From Candidatus Scalindua sp. (lineage in GTDB: Bacteria; Planctomycetota; Brocadiia; Brocadiales; Scalinduaceae), in assembly GCA_021777035.1 (NCBI GenBank), contig JAIQZR010000110.1, forward strand, positions 1 through 53,433: a stretch of DNA of 53,433 nt. The letters are read 5' to 3'. Each line of letters opens with the position of its first letter. Position 1 is the stretch's first letter. The notes beneath the pieces are model-generated. The model saw nothing but the letters and a program-made list of their open reading frames with translations, had not been told where the DNA came from and searched no databases. This document shows positions 8,965-18,206 of this stretch, one piece after another. Position numbers and translations under genes: made by a program.

Positions 8965-10686
8965 TTAATGCCCCTTCTTTTGAATTTTCGCCCAGGTGTC
9001 ACGAAGGGTTACTGTCCTGTTAAATATTATTTTTTCATTTGTGGCATCGTTGTCTACACAGAAGTATCCAAGCCTTTCAAACTGGAATCTGTCTAAAGGT
9101 TTGGCATCTTTGAGGCTGGCTTCCACCATGCAGTCTGATAGAACCTGAAGTGATTGTGGGTTCAGGTTTGATTTGAAGTCTTCTCCATCTACCGTGTTTT
9201 CCGGATTTTCCATGGTAAAGAGATGATCATACAGTCTGACTTCCGCCTTTAAAGCATGGGATGCAGAAACCCAATGAATAGTTGACTTTACCTTGCGACC
9301 GTCAGGAGCATTGCCTCCACGCGTAGCAGGGTCATAACTGCAGTGCAATTCTACAATCTGCCCATTGTCGTCTTTGACTACATCCGTACAGGTTATAAAA
9401 TAAGCATAACGCAGTCTGACTTCTCTGCCAGGTGCCAGGCGAAAGAACTTTTTTGGAGGGTCTTCCATGAAATCCTCCTGTTCTATATAGAATATTTTTG
9501 AAAATGGCACTTTCCTTGTACCTGCCTCCGGATCTTCCGGATTGTTTACCGCATCCATCCACTCTTCCTCTTCTTCAGGATAATTATCAATAACCACTTT
9601 TAATGGCCTTAGTACTGCCATAACACGATTTGATGTTTTATTAAGATCTTCGCGAACGCAATGTTCCAGTAATGCAATATCTATTGTGCTGTTAAACTTG
9701 TTTACACCAATGCGCCTACAAAATTCGCGAATTGATTCCGGGCTGTATCCGCGTCTGCGCATTCCGCTAATAGTTGGAATACGGGGATCGTCCCATCCAT
9801 TAACAAGTTTTTCCTCAATAAGCTGCAAAAGCTTACGTTTGCTCATAACTGTATAGGTAAGTTCTAATCGTGCAAACTCAATCTGCTGTGGGTGATGGAT
9901 TTCCAGTTTATCAAGATACCAGTCGTAGAGTGGTCTGTGATTTTCAAATTCAAGAGTACAGATAGAGTGGGTAATGCTCTCAATAGAATCTTCCAGTCCA
10001 TGTGCCCAATCGTATGTTGGGTAAATGCACCATTTACTACCTGTACGATGATGTTCTGCATGCAAAATTCGATACATAACGGGGTCTCTCATATTCATAT
10101 TTGATGATGACATATCTATTCTTGCTCGAAGCACACGGGTGCCATCTTCGAATTCCCCCTCCTTCATGCGTCTTAAAAGATCAAGGTTCTCTTCAGCACT
10201 TCTGTTACGGTATGGACTCTCCTTGCCTGGCGCAGTCAGAGTCCCACGATATTCTCTCATCTTTTCAATCTTCAGGTCACAGACATAGGCAAGGCCCTTA
10301 TTAACCAATCTGACTGCGTAATCATACATTTGATCAAAATAATCGGAGGCATAGTAAAGATGTTCACCCCAGTTCCAACCCATCCAGCGAACATCCGTCT
10401 GAATAGATTCTACGTATCTGGCCTCTTCCTTAACAGGATTGGTGTCATCAAATCTCAGGTGGCAACGTCCACCCTCGTTTTCAGCAGCAATACCAAAATT
10501 CAGGCAGAATGACTTTGCATGTCCAATATGCAGAAAACCATTTGGTTCAGGGGGGAATCTTGTGATTACTTTATTGTTCCACTTTTTTGTCCGGTTGTCT
10601 TCAGCAACAATTGTCCGTATGAAATCGACTGAAGGCTGTTTACCCGCTTCATTGTCTCTCTTTTGTTCGTTTTCTTGCTGTCTCAC
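8965..10686 (-). CDS. glnS: Glutaminyl-tRNA synthetase
   Basis: A class I aminoacyl-tRNA synthetase charging tRNA-Gln, 573 residues, close to the usual bacterial length. The ATP-binding signatures are present: [18 protein letters not shown] (HIGH at 53-56) and VMSKRK as the KMSKS equivalent. The GlnRS-specific [20 protein letters not shown] and [15 protein letters not shown] segments separate it from GluRS. The beta-barrel anticodon-binding domain continues to the end. The start is a GTG with AGGCAGG just upstream. Its presence implies that Gln-tRNA can be made directly, without relying only on GatCAB transamidation. Confidence 0.97.
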   Translation of the reverse strand: MRQQENEQKRDNEAGKQPSVDFIRTIVAEDNRTKKWNNKVITRFPPEPNGFLHIGHAKSFCLNFGIAAENEGGRCHLRFDDTNPVKEEARYVESIQTDVRWMGWNWGEHLYYASDYFDQMYDYAVRLVNKGLAYVCDLKIEKMREYRGTLTAPGKESPYRNRSAEENLDLLRRMKEGEFEDGTRVLRARIDMSSSNMNMRDPVMYRILHAEHHRTGSKWCIYPTYDWAHGLEDSIESITHSICTLEFENHRPLYDWYLDKLEIHHPQQIEFARLELTYTVMSKRKLLQLIEEKLVNGWDDPRIPTISGMRRRGYSPESIREFCRRIGVNKFNSTIDIALLEHCVREDLNKTSNRVMAVLRPLKVVIDNYPEEEEEWMDAVNNPEDPEAGTRKVPFSKIFYIEQEDFMEDPPKKFFRLAPGREVRLRYAYFITCTDVVKDDNGQIVELHCSYDPATRGGNAPDGRKVKSTIHWVSASHALKAEVRLYDHLFTMENPENTVDGEDFKSNLNPQSLQVLSDCMVEASLKDAKPLDRFQFERLGYFCVDNDATNEKIIFNRTVTLRDTWAKIQKKGH

Positions 10687-11025
10687 TTGACCTGCCTTTA
10701 TAATGAACTATCCTAAGTTTGTTTTATATTCTAGTAATGTTTGATTATGTCCTTGCGTGTTTTTCTTTTATTGCTATTGAATCGTTATTGCCGCCTGATT
10801 TCTGCAGTATTCCAGTATAAACGTGCCTCTGTATGTCCTATAGAAGTATTCGGAAATGGCAAAAGCCGTATTAGCCGCCAACCAGTTGAATATATTATCA
10901 ATAATCATGTAGTATTTACAGTTTAAAGTTTTAAATGTTATGTGGGAAAATAGTGCTGATATTGACATTTTGGCCATTGTTCGATACAGTGAAATGGTAA
11001 ACAGGGACAGCGACTGTTTATTTCA
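10687..11025. other. Intergenic region with a stem-loop at the end of the aminopropyltransferase gene
   Basis: About 340 bases between two - strand genes, so it should contain the glnS promoter. Bases 10998-11004 (taaacag) and 11014-11020 (ctgttta) form a 7-bp stem that can be extended by gaaat/tttc outside it. The stem ends a few bases past the upstream gene's stop. No T run follows on the - strand, so termination is not certain. Both small open frames here look like chance. Confidence 0.5.
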
Positions 11026-12579
11026 TCAATAAACATCCCACGCTCCTTTTTTGTAGTATTTTACTAAAATGGGATCCAGGATAGTATTCACTTTTACTTT
11101 TTCTTTTTTCTCCAGAACTCCTTTACCAAAATGCACCATTGAAATGATGGCGTCTCTGTTCAGGAATTTAGTAGGGGGGGGAGGCAGTTCAATTTCCATT
11201 ACCTTTGCCTTCAGCATATCATTCGATACAACCTTCTTTTTCAATCCCAGACACCATCCCCATTCGCCGAGTGTCGGGATATTGTTGTGATAGGGCAGTA
11301 CGGTAAAATCGGCAGATTCCATTGTCTTGATTATGCAGACGAACGAATTAGGGGAGTGTACCGGGCTGGATGCCTGTGTGACGATTATGCCATATTTATT
11401 GAGCCTACGTTGGCAGAGCGAATAGAACTCTCGGGAATAGAGTCGGGACAGAGATACAGAATTGGGGTCCGGTAGGTCGACGAAAATAACATCATAAAAC
11501 GCCTCACTCTTCTCTATAAAGGAAAAGGCATCCTGGTTTATAACATTGACCTTTGGGTCTACCATGGCGTTCTGATTAATCTTTGTGATGATGGGATTGT
11601 GTTTAGCCAGATCTGTCATTACCGGATCGAGGTCAACTACTGTGACCTTCTCTACATCCTTGTATTTTAGGATTTCTCTTACCGCCAAACCTTCTCCGCC
11701 TCCCAGTACCAGTATATTCTTTCTCTGGTTTGAAAGAGACATTGCAGGGTGTATAAGCGGTTCATGATATTTCTCTTCATCAAATGTTGAAAACTGTTCA
11801 TTTCCGTTTATAAAAAGCCAGTACTTGTCCTTCCACTGAGTCATGACTATTTTCTGATATATGGTCTGTTGTTCGAAGATTATCCGGTCTTTATATTTCT
11901 TCTGTTCACTATAGAGTATTACCGGCTTGACCACGAAAACAGATATCATGAAGAACGCGGTAATTGACCAAAATGAGATTTGAATGGCCTTTCTGTAGTA
12001 CAGCAGATGTTTGAATTTCCAGAACAGTATTGATGCTACCAGAAAATTTATTATGCCAAGGGCGATAGGTGTATAGGTAAGGCCAAAATATGGTAGGGCA
12101 AAAAATGCAAACAGGATACCTCCCACCAGGGCACCGTAATAGTCTTTCTCCATAACGGATGAGATATTTACCCTGAGCTCTTCATACGACTCATTCATCC
12201 GGGTCACTAAAGGTATCTCCGCGCCAATCAGCAGACCGATTAATATACTGAATGAGTAGATGAGCAGACCGGTACTTCTGCTGAATGTAGAGGCCCAATA
12301 ACAGAGTGCTACTGAAATACCACAAAGGATGGAGAGGGTAAATTCCAGAAATATGAATTTGTCCAGAAGGTTGTTTAATATATATTTACTTATCCTGCAT
12401 CCCAGTCCCATTGCAAAAAGCATCAGAGACATCAATATAGTCCACTGGAGTATAGGATTTCCGAGAAGATAACTTGCGAGAGTGGACAGTACAAATTCTG
12501 CGACGATGCCTGCACAACCCGTAGCAAAAATACATATTTTGAGTATCCTGCTTTGTGATGCTAAAAGTGGATTTGGCAT
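11026..12579 (-). CDS. Membrane-bound polyamine aminopropyltransferase-like protein
   Basis: A 517-residue protein with about seven N-terminal transmembrane segments (residues 10-225) fused to a C-terminal spermidine-synthase-fold domain. The latter shows the SAM-type nucleotide-binding motif VLVLGGGEGLAVREILKY, the acidic VTVVDLDPVMTDLAK, a catalytic-loop-like VFVDLPDPN, and YSREFY. Such fusions are annotated as spermidine synthase, but their true acceptor is unknown. It is the last gene of a - strand operon after a lipoprotein and a DUF350 protein, a combination recurring in bacteria. No S-adenosylmethionine decarboxylase is in the window to supply the aminopropyl donor. Confidence 0.85.
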   Translation of the reverse strand: MPNPLLASQSRILKICIFATGCAGIVAEFVLSTLASYLLGNPILQWTILMSLMLFAMGLGCRISKYILNNLLDKFIFLEFTLSILCGISVALCYWASTFSRSTGLLIYSFSILIGLLIGAEIPLVTRMNESYEELRVNISSVMEKDYYGALVGGILFAFFALPYFGLTYTPIALGIINFLVASILFWKFKHLLYYRKAIQISFWSITAFFMISVFVVKPVILYSEQKKYKDRIIFEQQTIYQKIVMTQWKDKYWLFINGNEQFSTFDEEKYHEPLIHPAMSLSNQRKNILVLGGGEGLAVREILKYKDVEKVTVVDLDPVMTDLAKHNPIITKINQNAMVDPKVNVINQDAFSFIEKSEAFYDVIFVDLPDPNSVSLSRLYSREFYSLCQRRLNKYGIIVTQASSPVHSPNSFVCIIKTMESADFTVLPYHNNIPTLGEWGWCLGLKKKVVSNDMLKAKVMEIELPPPPTKFLNRDAIISMVHFGKGVLEKKEKVKVNTILDPILVKYYKKGAWDVY

Positions 12580-12583
12580 TGTT

Positions 12584-12611
12584 CGGGTTACGGGTTACGG
12601 GTTTCGGGTTA
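12584..12611. repeat. Heptamer repeat, four copies of cgggtta
   Basis: Four tandem 7-base units, cgggtta, cgggtta, cgggttt and cgggtta, fill the 50-base gap between the DUF350 and aminopropyltransferase genes of one operon. The 7-base phase is the same as in the repeat at 37871-37947, although the sequence differs. Confidence 0.85.
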
Positions 12612-12629
12612 CATGTGACTCGCGACGCA

Positions 12630-13475
12630 TTATAAACACCAGGTTATGAGGAAGGATGATCCTATATATGAAAATGCTGCTATAAATGCGGCTCCGAGAT
12701 TTGGCTTTTCCTGATTAACAATTTCATCAGTCAGCTTTGCTCCCGGCAAAAGGATCTTATCAGTAAACAGACGTATCAGAGGCAGCAAAACAATGCCAAA
12801 GCCAAAGAAACACCCAAGAGTGAGCAGACTATCACCCCAGCTTGTAAAGTCTTCACCTATGGCATGCCTGACAATGTTTGCAACTCCAACAATAGCTCCG
12901 GCGTAACAGATACCCGCAGCAGCATTGTCTTTCTCAATTTCGTCATGTATGCAATAAGGTGTGATCAGGTTGTAAACAAAACCGGTGACGATGAAAGAGA
13001 TCTGGCCTATAGCCCAGAAAACCAGAAGCGTTATTATTCCGCCACCCTCTCCGGAAATGGAGCCAAAAATTATCATGCCTGTAGCTAAATAAACAGCTAA
13101 CTCAACAACACCTGTTCCCGCATTCTGGTCTTTTATTATCTCTTTCTTATTGTTGAACTTATACAGAATTACTTTGTCATTAATGAATGTGGAGATATTG
13201 AGCAGTATAATTGCGATTGGGCCGTATATAAATATATCTATTAAATCGGCCAACATACCTGCCGATTCGCCTATTACAACACCTCCGATGGCAAACACTA
13301 AACCAAAATAGTAACCAACCAGTGAGAGTGCAAATGCGCAATTGTCTTTCTTGACCAATTCGTCTTTTACACTGATATCACTGTGAACCAGATCATAGAC
13401 AAGTTTTCCAATCCAGAACAGATAGTAGCAACTTACCAGGTATATAATAGCTGAGATTAAATTATCAAAATGCAT
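12630..13475 (-). CDS. DUF350 family membrane protein
   Basis: A 281-residue integral membrane protein with about eight hydrophobic segments in two similar halves, the duplicated DUF350 (YjfL-type) arrangement. Typical parts are AFALSLVGYYFGLVFAIGGV in the first half and AAAGICYAGAIVGVANIVRHAIG in the second, each with glycine-rich helices. Its ATG overlaps the lipoprotein stop (TAATG), so translation is coupled. DUF350 has no established biochemical role; it often travels with aminopropyltransferase-like enzymes, as here. Confidence 0.85.
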   Translation of the reverse strand: MHFDNLISAIIYLVSCYYLFWIGKLVYDLVHSDISVKDELVKKDNCAFALSLVGYYFGLVFAIGGVVIGESAGMLADLIDIFIYGPIAIILLNISTFINDKVILYKFNNKKEIIKDQNAGTGVVELAVYLATGMIIFGSISGEGGGIITLLVFWAIGQISFIVTGFVYNLITPYCIHDEIEKDNAAAGICYAGAIVGVANIVRHAIGEDFTSWGDSLLTLGCFFGFGIVLLPLIRLFTDKILLPGAKLTDEIVNQEKPNLGAAFIAAFSYIGSSFLITWCL

Positions 13476-14173
13476 TATTTTCCGAACCCTCCTCCTCTAC
13501 TGCGGAATGGACTCTGGCTTCTGCCAGCTCTCTGTTTCACCTTTTGTGCGAAACTTTGTTTTGCCATTTTCTGTTTTGCCATCTTCCTTTGGAAGAAGCT
13601 TTTATGTGTCTGTTTTGTTGTTGATCCGTTTGTACCATACTGGTTATTATTACCGTAATATGGTCTGTTGCTTTTTCGGTAATCGGTGTAAGCGCCATAA
13701 TCATTACGATACACAGGCCTGCTCACCATCCCGAACATATGAGACATAAACATGTATTTACCATAAAACGACCAGAATGAATTACCGGATCTGTCCTGCT
13801 TCCACTCACCGTATCTGTCGTCACCTACATATTGGTAGCCTGGGGGAGAAGGTGTTTTAATATAACCATCTGCTGTCTTTGACAGTAAAGCCATACCAAG
13901 GTAATTCTCATTTTTACGGTAATATTGTTCTGATACTTTCACAAAACCGGTATATTGAATGTCCTCCTTTATGATAACTTTGTACTTATGGCGATAATGC
14001 TTAAATATGGTGCCAGTCGACTGCATATCTTCCAGAATAATTGAATATTCGGGGACATTTTTCAGGTTTGAGGATATTCGCTCAATCGGAGAACGCTTGG
14101 CCCCGCATGACTGTATAGTCATTACCACGCATATTAAAACACATGTAGTGATTATCTTTTTTGCCGAAGACAT
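13475..14173 (-). CDS. Lipoprotein with Gly/Arg/Tyr-rich tail, DUF350-operon member
   Basis: A 232-residue predicted lipoprotein. The signal peptide ends in a lipobox (IQSC, Cys about residue 23) followed by GAKRS. Residues 30-130 form an unknown globular domain. The rest is Tyr-, Asn- and Gln-rich (NRPYYGNNNQYGTNGSTTK) and ends in a basic tail with SRGGGFGK, a composition reminiscent of YgiB/YjfM exported proteins. It is the first gene of the operon, with DUF350 overlapping its stop. No function can be assigned; an exported or outer-membrane partner of the DUF350/aminopropyltransferase pair is the best inference. Confidence 0.75.
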   Translation of the reverse strand: MSSAKKIITTCVLICVVMTIQSCGAKRSPIERISSNLKNVPEYSIILEDMQSTGTIFKHYRHKYKVIIKEDIQYTGFVKVSEQYYRKNENYLGMALLSKTADGYIKTPSPPGYQYVGDDRYGEWKQDRSGNSFWSFYGKYMFMSHMFGMVSRPVYRNDYGAYTDYRKSNRPYYGNNNQYGTNGSTTKQTHKSFFQRKMAKQKMAKQSFAQKVKQRAGRSQSPFRSRGGGFGK

Positions 14174-14317
14174 GTTTGATGTTGCCTACACAATTGATTA
14201 AAATTAAATGCATTCATTTAGAAACTTTGTATTACTTGGAATATATAACGCTTTTGTTTTTAAATGTCAACCTAAATGTATGATAGCTGCTTATTTAAGG
14301 ATACTCAGGGTCGCTCC

Positions 14318-14334
14318 TTTGTTATAATAACAAA
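14318..14334 (+). promoter_or_regulatory. Perfect palindrome abutting the thiD start codon
   Basis: The 17 bases tttgttataataacaaa are an exact inverted repeat around a central A and end directly before the ATG at 14335. The position normally held by a ribosome-binding site is taken by this AT-rich dyad, so it could be an operator or a weak hairpin limiting initiation. No TPP riboswitch motif is visible upstream. Confidence 0.5.
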
Positions 14335-15138
14335 ATGTATAAAGTCCTCACAATAGCTGGATCGGATTCCTGTTGCGGCGCGGGTGTGCAAGCGGACCTC
14401 AGAGTAATAAGTGCACTCGGTGCATATGGTACATGTGCAATTACTGCGATAACCGCACAAAACAGTCTCGGTGTAAGTTCTGTTTTTAATGTTCCGGCTT
14501 CAATAGTTGGCCAGCAGATAGACGCGGTTATTTCTGACATTGGGACTGATTCTCTTAAAACGGGGATGCTTGTAAGTGAAGAGATTGTAGAGGTAGTATG
14601 CGATAAGTTCAGGAAGTACAGCCTTAAAAATCTGGTAGTAGACCCTGTGGTCACTTCTCACCAGGGCGAAAGCCTTTTGTCGGGAGATGGCGTAAGAAAG
14701 ATCATCTCTGACATGATCCCATTATCTTGCCTGGTAACTCCAAATATTCCGGAAGCTGAAATTCTTGCAAGCCGCAAGATAAAGAACCTTTCAGACTTAA
14801 AAGACGCAGCCAGTGTACTGATTGATAAAGGAGCATCGAATGTTCTGATTAAAGGTGGGCATGCTATGAATCGTGAAGATGGGAATAACGAAGAAATAAA
14901 TGGAGAGAGTATTGATCTCTTTTATGATGGAAAAGAGTTTCAATACTTCAGGGAAAAACGGCTAGACATAGACAATGTTCACGGAACGGGGTGTATCTAT
15001 TCAGCAGCAATAGCAACTGAGTTGTCAAAAGGAAATGAGATGATCAGCTCAATTACAGTTGCAAAGAAATTTATATCAAAAATAATAAAAGAGTCAACAA
15101 TGCCTGGAAAAGGTAGCAGATTAGCGGATTTTACATAA
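14335..15138 (+). CDS. thiD: Hydroxymethylpyrimidine/phosphomethylpyrimidine kinase ThiD
   Basis: A 267-residue ribokinase-fold kinase that phosphorylates HMP and then HMP-phosphate in thiamine synthesis. Diagnostic segments are [20 protein letters not shown] at the N-terminus, [32 protein letters not shown] and the anion-hole [15 protein letters not shown] near the C-terminus. The usual GSDSSGGAG is GSDSCCGAG here, with two cysteines in the substrate loop. Length is normal. No other thiamine gene is nearby, and the next gene starts 188 bases on. Confidence 0.95.
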   Translation: MYKVLTIAGSDSCCGAGVQADLRVISALGAYGTCAITAITAQNSLGVSSVFNVPASIVGQQIDAVISDIGTDSLKTGMLVSEEIVEVVCDKFRKYSLKNLVVDPVVTSHQGESLLSGDGVRKIISDMIPLSCLVTPNIPEAEILASRKIKNLSDLKDAASVLIDKGASNVLIKGGHAMNREDGNNEEINGESIDLFYDGKEFQYFREKRLDIDNVHGTGCIYSAAIATELSKGNEMISSITVAKKFISKIIKESTMPGKGSRLADFT

Positions 15139-15326
15139 CAAACCGATAAGTAGTGTTTTGCTTAAGTTGTGCCTTTGTGTTCCTTGCAAGCTTTGCGAGA
15201 GGCAGTTTTTTTTTGAGGTCTCTTAAGGTTACTTTAAACATTTTCTCTTGATAAAGTGTCAAAAATTGCTTAGTATCTCTTTTTCAAATAGTTTTCTAAT
15301 TCAAATAAAAGAATGGACTTATAACA

Positions 15327-16379
15327 ATGTATAAAATAGCAACAATAGCCGGAGATGGGACTGGGCCTGAGGTTGTTCGAGAGGGATTAAAGGTACTTGA
15401 AGCTGCAGGTAAGAAGTATGGTTTTAAATATGAACTGGTTGATTATGACCTTGGTGGTGAAAGGTATTTAAAGACAGGTGAAATTTTGCCTGATTCTGTT
15501 GTGGAAGAGCTTAGGAAGTGTAATGCAATTTTTCTGGGTGCGATTGGACATCCTGATGTGCAGCCTGGCATCCTCGAAAAGGGCTTGCTTTTGAAAGCAA
15601 GGTTTGCTTTACAGCAGTACATAAACCTGCGTCCTGTAAAGTTGTATCCTGGCGTAGATTGTCCGCTTAAGGACAAAGGGCCTGATGATATTGATTTCGT
15701 TGTTGTACGTGAGAATAACGAGGGCCTTTATGCCGGGATAGGGGGGTTCTTAAAGAAAGATACTTCTGAGGAAGTAGCGACACAGGAGATGATTAATACA
15801 AGGCAGGGTGTAGAGCGCTGTATTCGCTATGCGTTTGAATATACAAGAAAACGAGGCAAGAGGAAACAACTACTGCTGTGCGCAAAGACAAATGTTTTGA
15901 CTTACGCTCACGATCTATGGTGGAGGGTGTTTAATGAAGTAGGCGAAGAATACAAGGATATAAAACGTGAGTATGCCCATGTTGACGCTACATGTATGTG
16001 GATGGTAAAAAATCCTGAATGGTTTGACGTTATTGTGACCTGCAATATGTTTGGTGATATCATTACTGATCTGGGTGCGATGATCCAGGGAGGAATGGGA
16101 ATCGCTGCGGGTGGAAATGTAAATCCGGAAGGTGTTTCCATGTTTGAGCCGATTGGAGGATCAGCCCCTAAATATACCGGTCAGAATGTTATAAATCCGG
16201 TTGCCGCTATTCTGGCATGTATGATGCTTCTTGAACAGTTAGGTGAAGATGCAGCAGCTGCATCTATTGAAAGGGCCGTAATAGATGTTATAGGCAATAA
16301 ACTTAAAAGTGTAAATGCAGGTCAGATGGGATATTCCACTTCTGAAGTCGGCGATCTTATTGCAGAGGGTATTGCGTAG
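15327..16379 (+). CDS. leuB: 3-isopropylmalate dehydrogenase
   Basis: A 350-residue beta-decarboxylating dehydrogenase of the IPMDH/IDH family, assigned to leucine synthesis. It begins [18 protein letters not shown]. The substrate loop with arginine is [14 protein letters not shown], the region [12 protein letters not shown] carries the catalytic tyrosine, and the metal-binding aspartates are in [36 protein letters not shown] binds the NAD adenosine. LeuB is preferred over isocitrate dehydrogenase because of its length and lack of IDH phosphorylation-loop features. Other leu genes are not adjacent, and a related homologous dehydrogenase cannot be fully excluded. Confidence 0.85.
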   Translation: MYKIATIAGDGTGPEVVREGLKVLEAAGKKYGFKYELVDYDLGGERYLKTGEILPDSVVEELRKCNAIFLGAIGHPDVQPGILEKGLLLKARFALQQYINLRPVKLYPGVDCPLKDKGPDDIDFVVVRENNEGLYAGIGGFLKKDTSEEVATQEMINTRQGVERCIRYAFEYTRKRGKRKQLLLCAKTNVLTYAHDLWWRVFNEVGEEYKDIKREYAHVDATCMWMVKNPEWFDVIVTCNMFGDIITDLGAMIQGGMGIAAGGNVNPEGVSMFEPIGGSAPKYTGQNVINPVAAILACMMLLEQLGEDAAAASIERAVIDVIGNKLKSVNAGQMGYSTSEVGDLIAEGIA

Positions 16380-16424
16380 CAACCTGAATGCGTTCGTTAG
16401 TTAAAGATATATACGGGAGTCTTT

Positions 16425-17060
16425 ATGCAGGGTACCATGGCGTTGGAATCCAGTGTTTTGGTTTTAAACAAATTCTTTGCAGCCGTACATGTAGTAAATG
16501 CGAAGAGGGCGTTTACGATGTTGTGTAAAGAGAGTGCCGAGGTTATATCTGTTGATGACGGGCAGTATAACTCTTACGATTTTACAAGCTGGGTTGATGT
16601 CTCTGCATTCAAGGCGGAATGCGGATTGCCGGATGATGACCAGTACGAAAGCATCAAGACAGTTTCGCTGGAAATCAGAGTACCAAAGATTATCAGGTTA
16701 GTTGTTTACGATAAACTTCCCAAAGCAAATATCAAGTTTAATAGAAAGAATATCTTTGCCAGGGATAATAACAGGTGTCAATATTGCGGCAAAAAGGTTT
16801 CCACATCAGAGTTAAGTCTGGATCACGTTATACCCAGAACTCAAGGCGGCGTAAGTAACTGGAAGAATATTGTCTGTGCCTGTACAAACTGTAATAAGAA
16901 GAAGGGTGGCAGACGGCCAGCAGAAGCCGGAATGAGGTTGATTTGTGAGCCAGTTAAACCCAGGCATTGTCCAATTATTCAATTAAAGCTGGGATCTAAT
17001 AAATATAACTCCTGGAAGCAGTTTCTGAACAACGCCTACTGGTCTGTCCCTCTGGAATAG
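16425..17060 (+). CDS. HNH endonuclease
   Basis: A 211-residue protein with a zinc-ribbon HNH domain at about residues 115-165: CQYCGKKV, then SLDHVIPRTQGGVSNWKNIV and CTNCNKKKGGR, giving the two CxxC pairs, catalytic His and downstream Asn of the HNH_5 type. The N-terminal half (SSVLVLNKFFAAVHVVNAKRA) is the conserved leader of this widespread single-gene family. GGGAG lies 5 bases before the ATG at 16425; a second ATG at 16440 is possible. It stands between housekeeping genes with no methylase or phage genes, so a repair or general nuclease role is likelier than restriction. Confidence 0.9.
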   Translation: MQGTMALESSVLVLNKFFAAVHVVNAKRAFTMLCKESAEVISVDDGQYNSYDFTSWVDVSAFKAECGLPDDDQYESIKTVSLEIRVPKIIRLVVYDKLPKANIKFNRKNIFARDNNRCQYCGKKVSTSELSLDHVIPRTQGGVSNWKNIVCACTNCNKKKGGRRPAEAGMRLICEPVKPRHCPIIQLKLGSNKYNSWKQFLNNAYWSVPLE

Positions 17061-17128
17061 AGTCAACTAATATTTGCATGGACAAACTGGTTTGTCCGTG
17101 CAATTCAAGCTTTCTGCTTATCATTCTC

Positions 17129-18196
17129 ATGGTAAAGGAATATTACTTATCAATCCTTTCTGGGCAACAAAAAGGTCTTATTGCTGCCATAGTCAAATCA
17201 ACCCTTTCCACTTTTACGTTACCATATTTAGCTATACTTAATACGAGAAACATTTTTTACAATAATGGCATTGTCAGGAGTACAAAATTACCGGTAAAAG
17301 TTATCAGTATTGGAAATATAACCACCGGAGGTACAGGCAAAACACCTCTTGTAGAATTTACAGTAAAGTATCTTCGTGAAACAGGCAAGAAGGTCGCAGT
17401 CCTGAGCAGAGGTTATGGTGGCAATGACTCTTCACAGGGCAATAATGAGGTTGTTAATGACGAATGTCTCGCTTTAAGAGAAAATCTTCAGGATGTACCC
17501 GTTTTAGCAGGAAAGGACAGGGTAAAAAACGGAAGAAAAGCAATCAGTGATTTCCAGGTAGATTGCATGATACTTGATGACGGTTTTCAACATTTAAAGC
17601 TGAAGCGTGACCTTGATATTGTTGTTATTGATGCAATTAATCCGTTTAGCGGCGAAAACCTGATACCAAGAGGGAGTCTTAGAGAACCTCTGAAAAATCT
17701 TAAACGTGCAGACCTGTTTATCATATCTCACTGCAATCAGAGCAATGAGCAAATCATTAAATCAATATATACAAAATTAAACAGGATTAATAAAGACGCT
17801 CCTGTTTGTGAATCAATACACAGACCTTTGTATTTTGACAGCATTGAGAGTGGCCCCGCTCTGGGACTTGAGTGGTCAAAGGGGAAAAAAATTTATGCTA
17901 TCTCTGCAATAGGCAACCCGGAATCTTTTGCCAATACTTTAGACGTGCTTGGCGCTAACGTAATAAAACACAAGATGTTTCAGGACCACCATGTATACAC
18001 GAAGAATGAGATGGATAAAGTTATTTCTGAAGCGCAATCACTTGGTGCAGACGCTATTGTTGTCACACAAAAAGATATGGTAAAAATAAGGAAAATAAAT
18101 ACAATAGACGCTAACATACTATCACTAAAGATTGAAATAGAGGTAACAAAAGGGATTGAGTTGTATAAAGGGGCAATAGATAGCACCTTAACCTAA
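17129..18196 (+). CDS. lpxK: Tetraacyldisaccharide 4'-kinase
   Basis: LpxK phosphorylates the 4' position of the lipid A disaccharide at the inner membrane, so the cell makes lipid A. The start at 17129 gives a 355-residue protein beginning MVKEYYLSILSGQQKG, matching the family N-terminus; the frame is open back to an ATG at 17078 but the extra residues look unlike LpxK. A membrane-associated helix follows, then the Walker A segment SIGNITTGGTGKTPLV, VLSRGYGG and LDDGFQHLKLKRDLDIV. The C-terminus has a DHHVYTKNEM segment typical of the family. Two phosphate/sugar-handling genes do not accompany it; the deoxyhypusine-synthase-like gene starts 10 bases later. Confidence 0.95.
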   Translation: MVKEYYLSILSGQQKGLIAAIVKSTLSTFTLPYLAILNTRNIFYNNGIVRSTKLPVKVISIGNITTGGTGKTPLVEFTVKYLRETGKKVAVLSRGYGGNDSSQGNNEVVNDECLALRENLQDVPVLAGKDRVKNGRKAISDFQVDCMILDDGFQHLKLKRDLDIVVIDAINPFSGENLIPRGSLREPLKNLKRADLFIISHCNQSNEQIIKSIYTKLNRINKDAPVCESIHRPLYFDSIESGPALGLEWSKGKKIYAISAIGNPESFANTLDVLGANVIKHKMFQDHHVYTKNEMDKVISEAQSLGADAIVVTQKDMVKIRKINTIDANILSLKIEIEVTKGIELYKGAIDSTLT

Positions 18197-18206
18197 ATGT
18201 CACGAA

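Noticed and set aside
8796-9002. A 68-codon open frame on the - strand overlapping the end of glnS
   Set aside because: It overlaps a certain gene, has no recognisable start signal and no protein family pattern.
10741-10977. Two small overlapping open frames in the glnS promoter region
   Set aside because: They are on opposite strands of the same AT-rich stretch, with hydrophobic junk composition and no ribosome sites.
14200-14334. TPP riboswitch upstream of thiD
   Set aside because: I looked for the conserved CUGAGA and GACCUGA blocks and found neither.
15160-15215. Phrase-like sequence tgtgcctttgtgttcc between thiD and leuB, with a similar reverse piece near 51860
   Set aside because: Looks like a possible repeat relic, but no clear phase of 7 or 8 and only weak similarity, so no feature was called.
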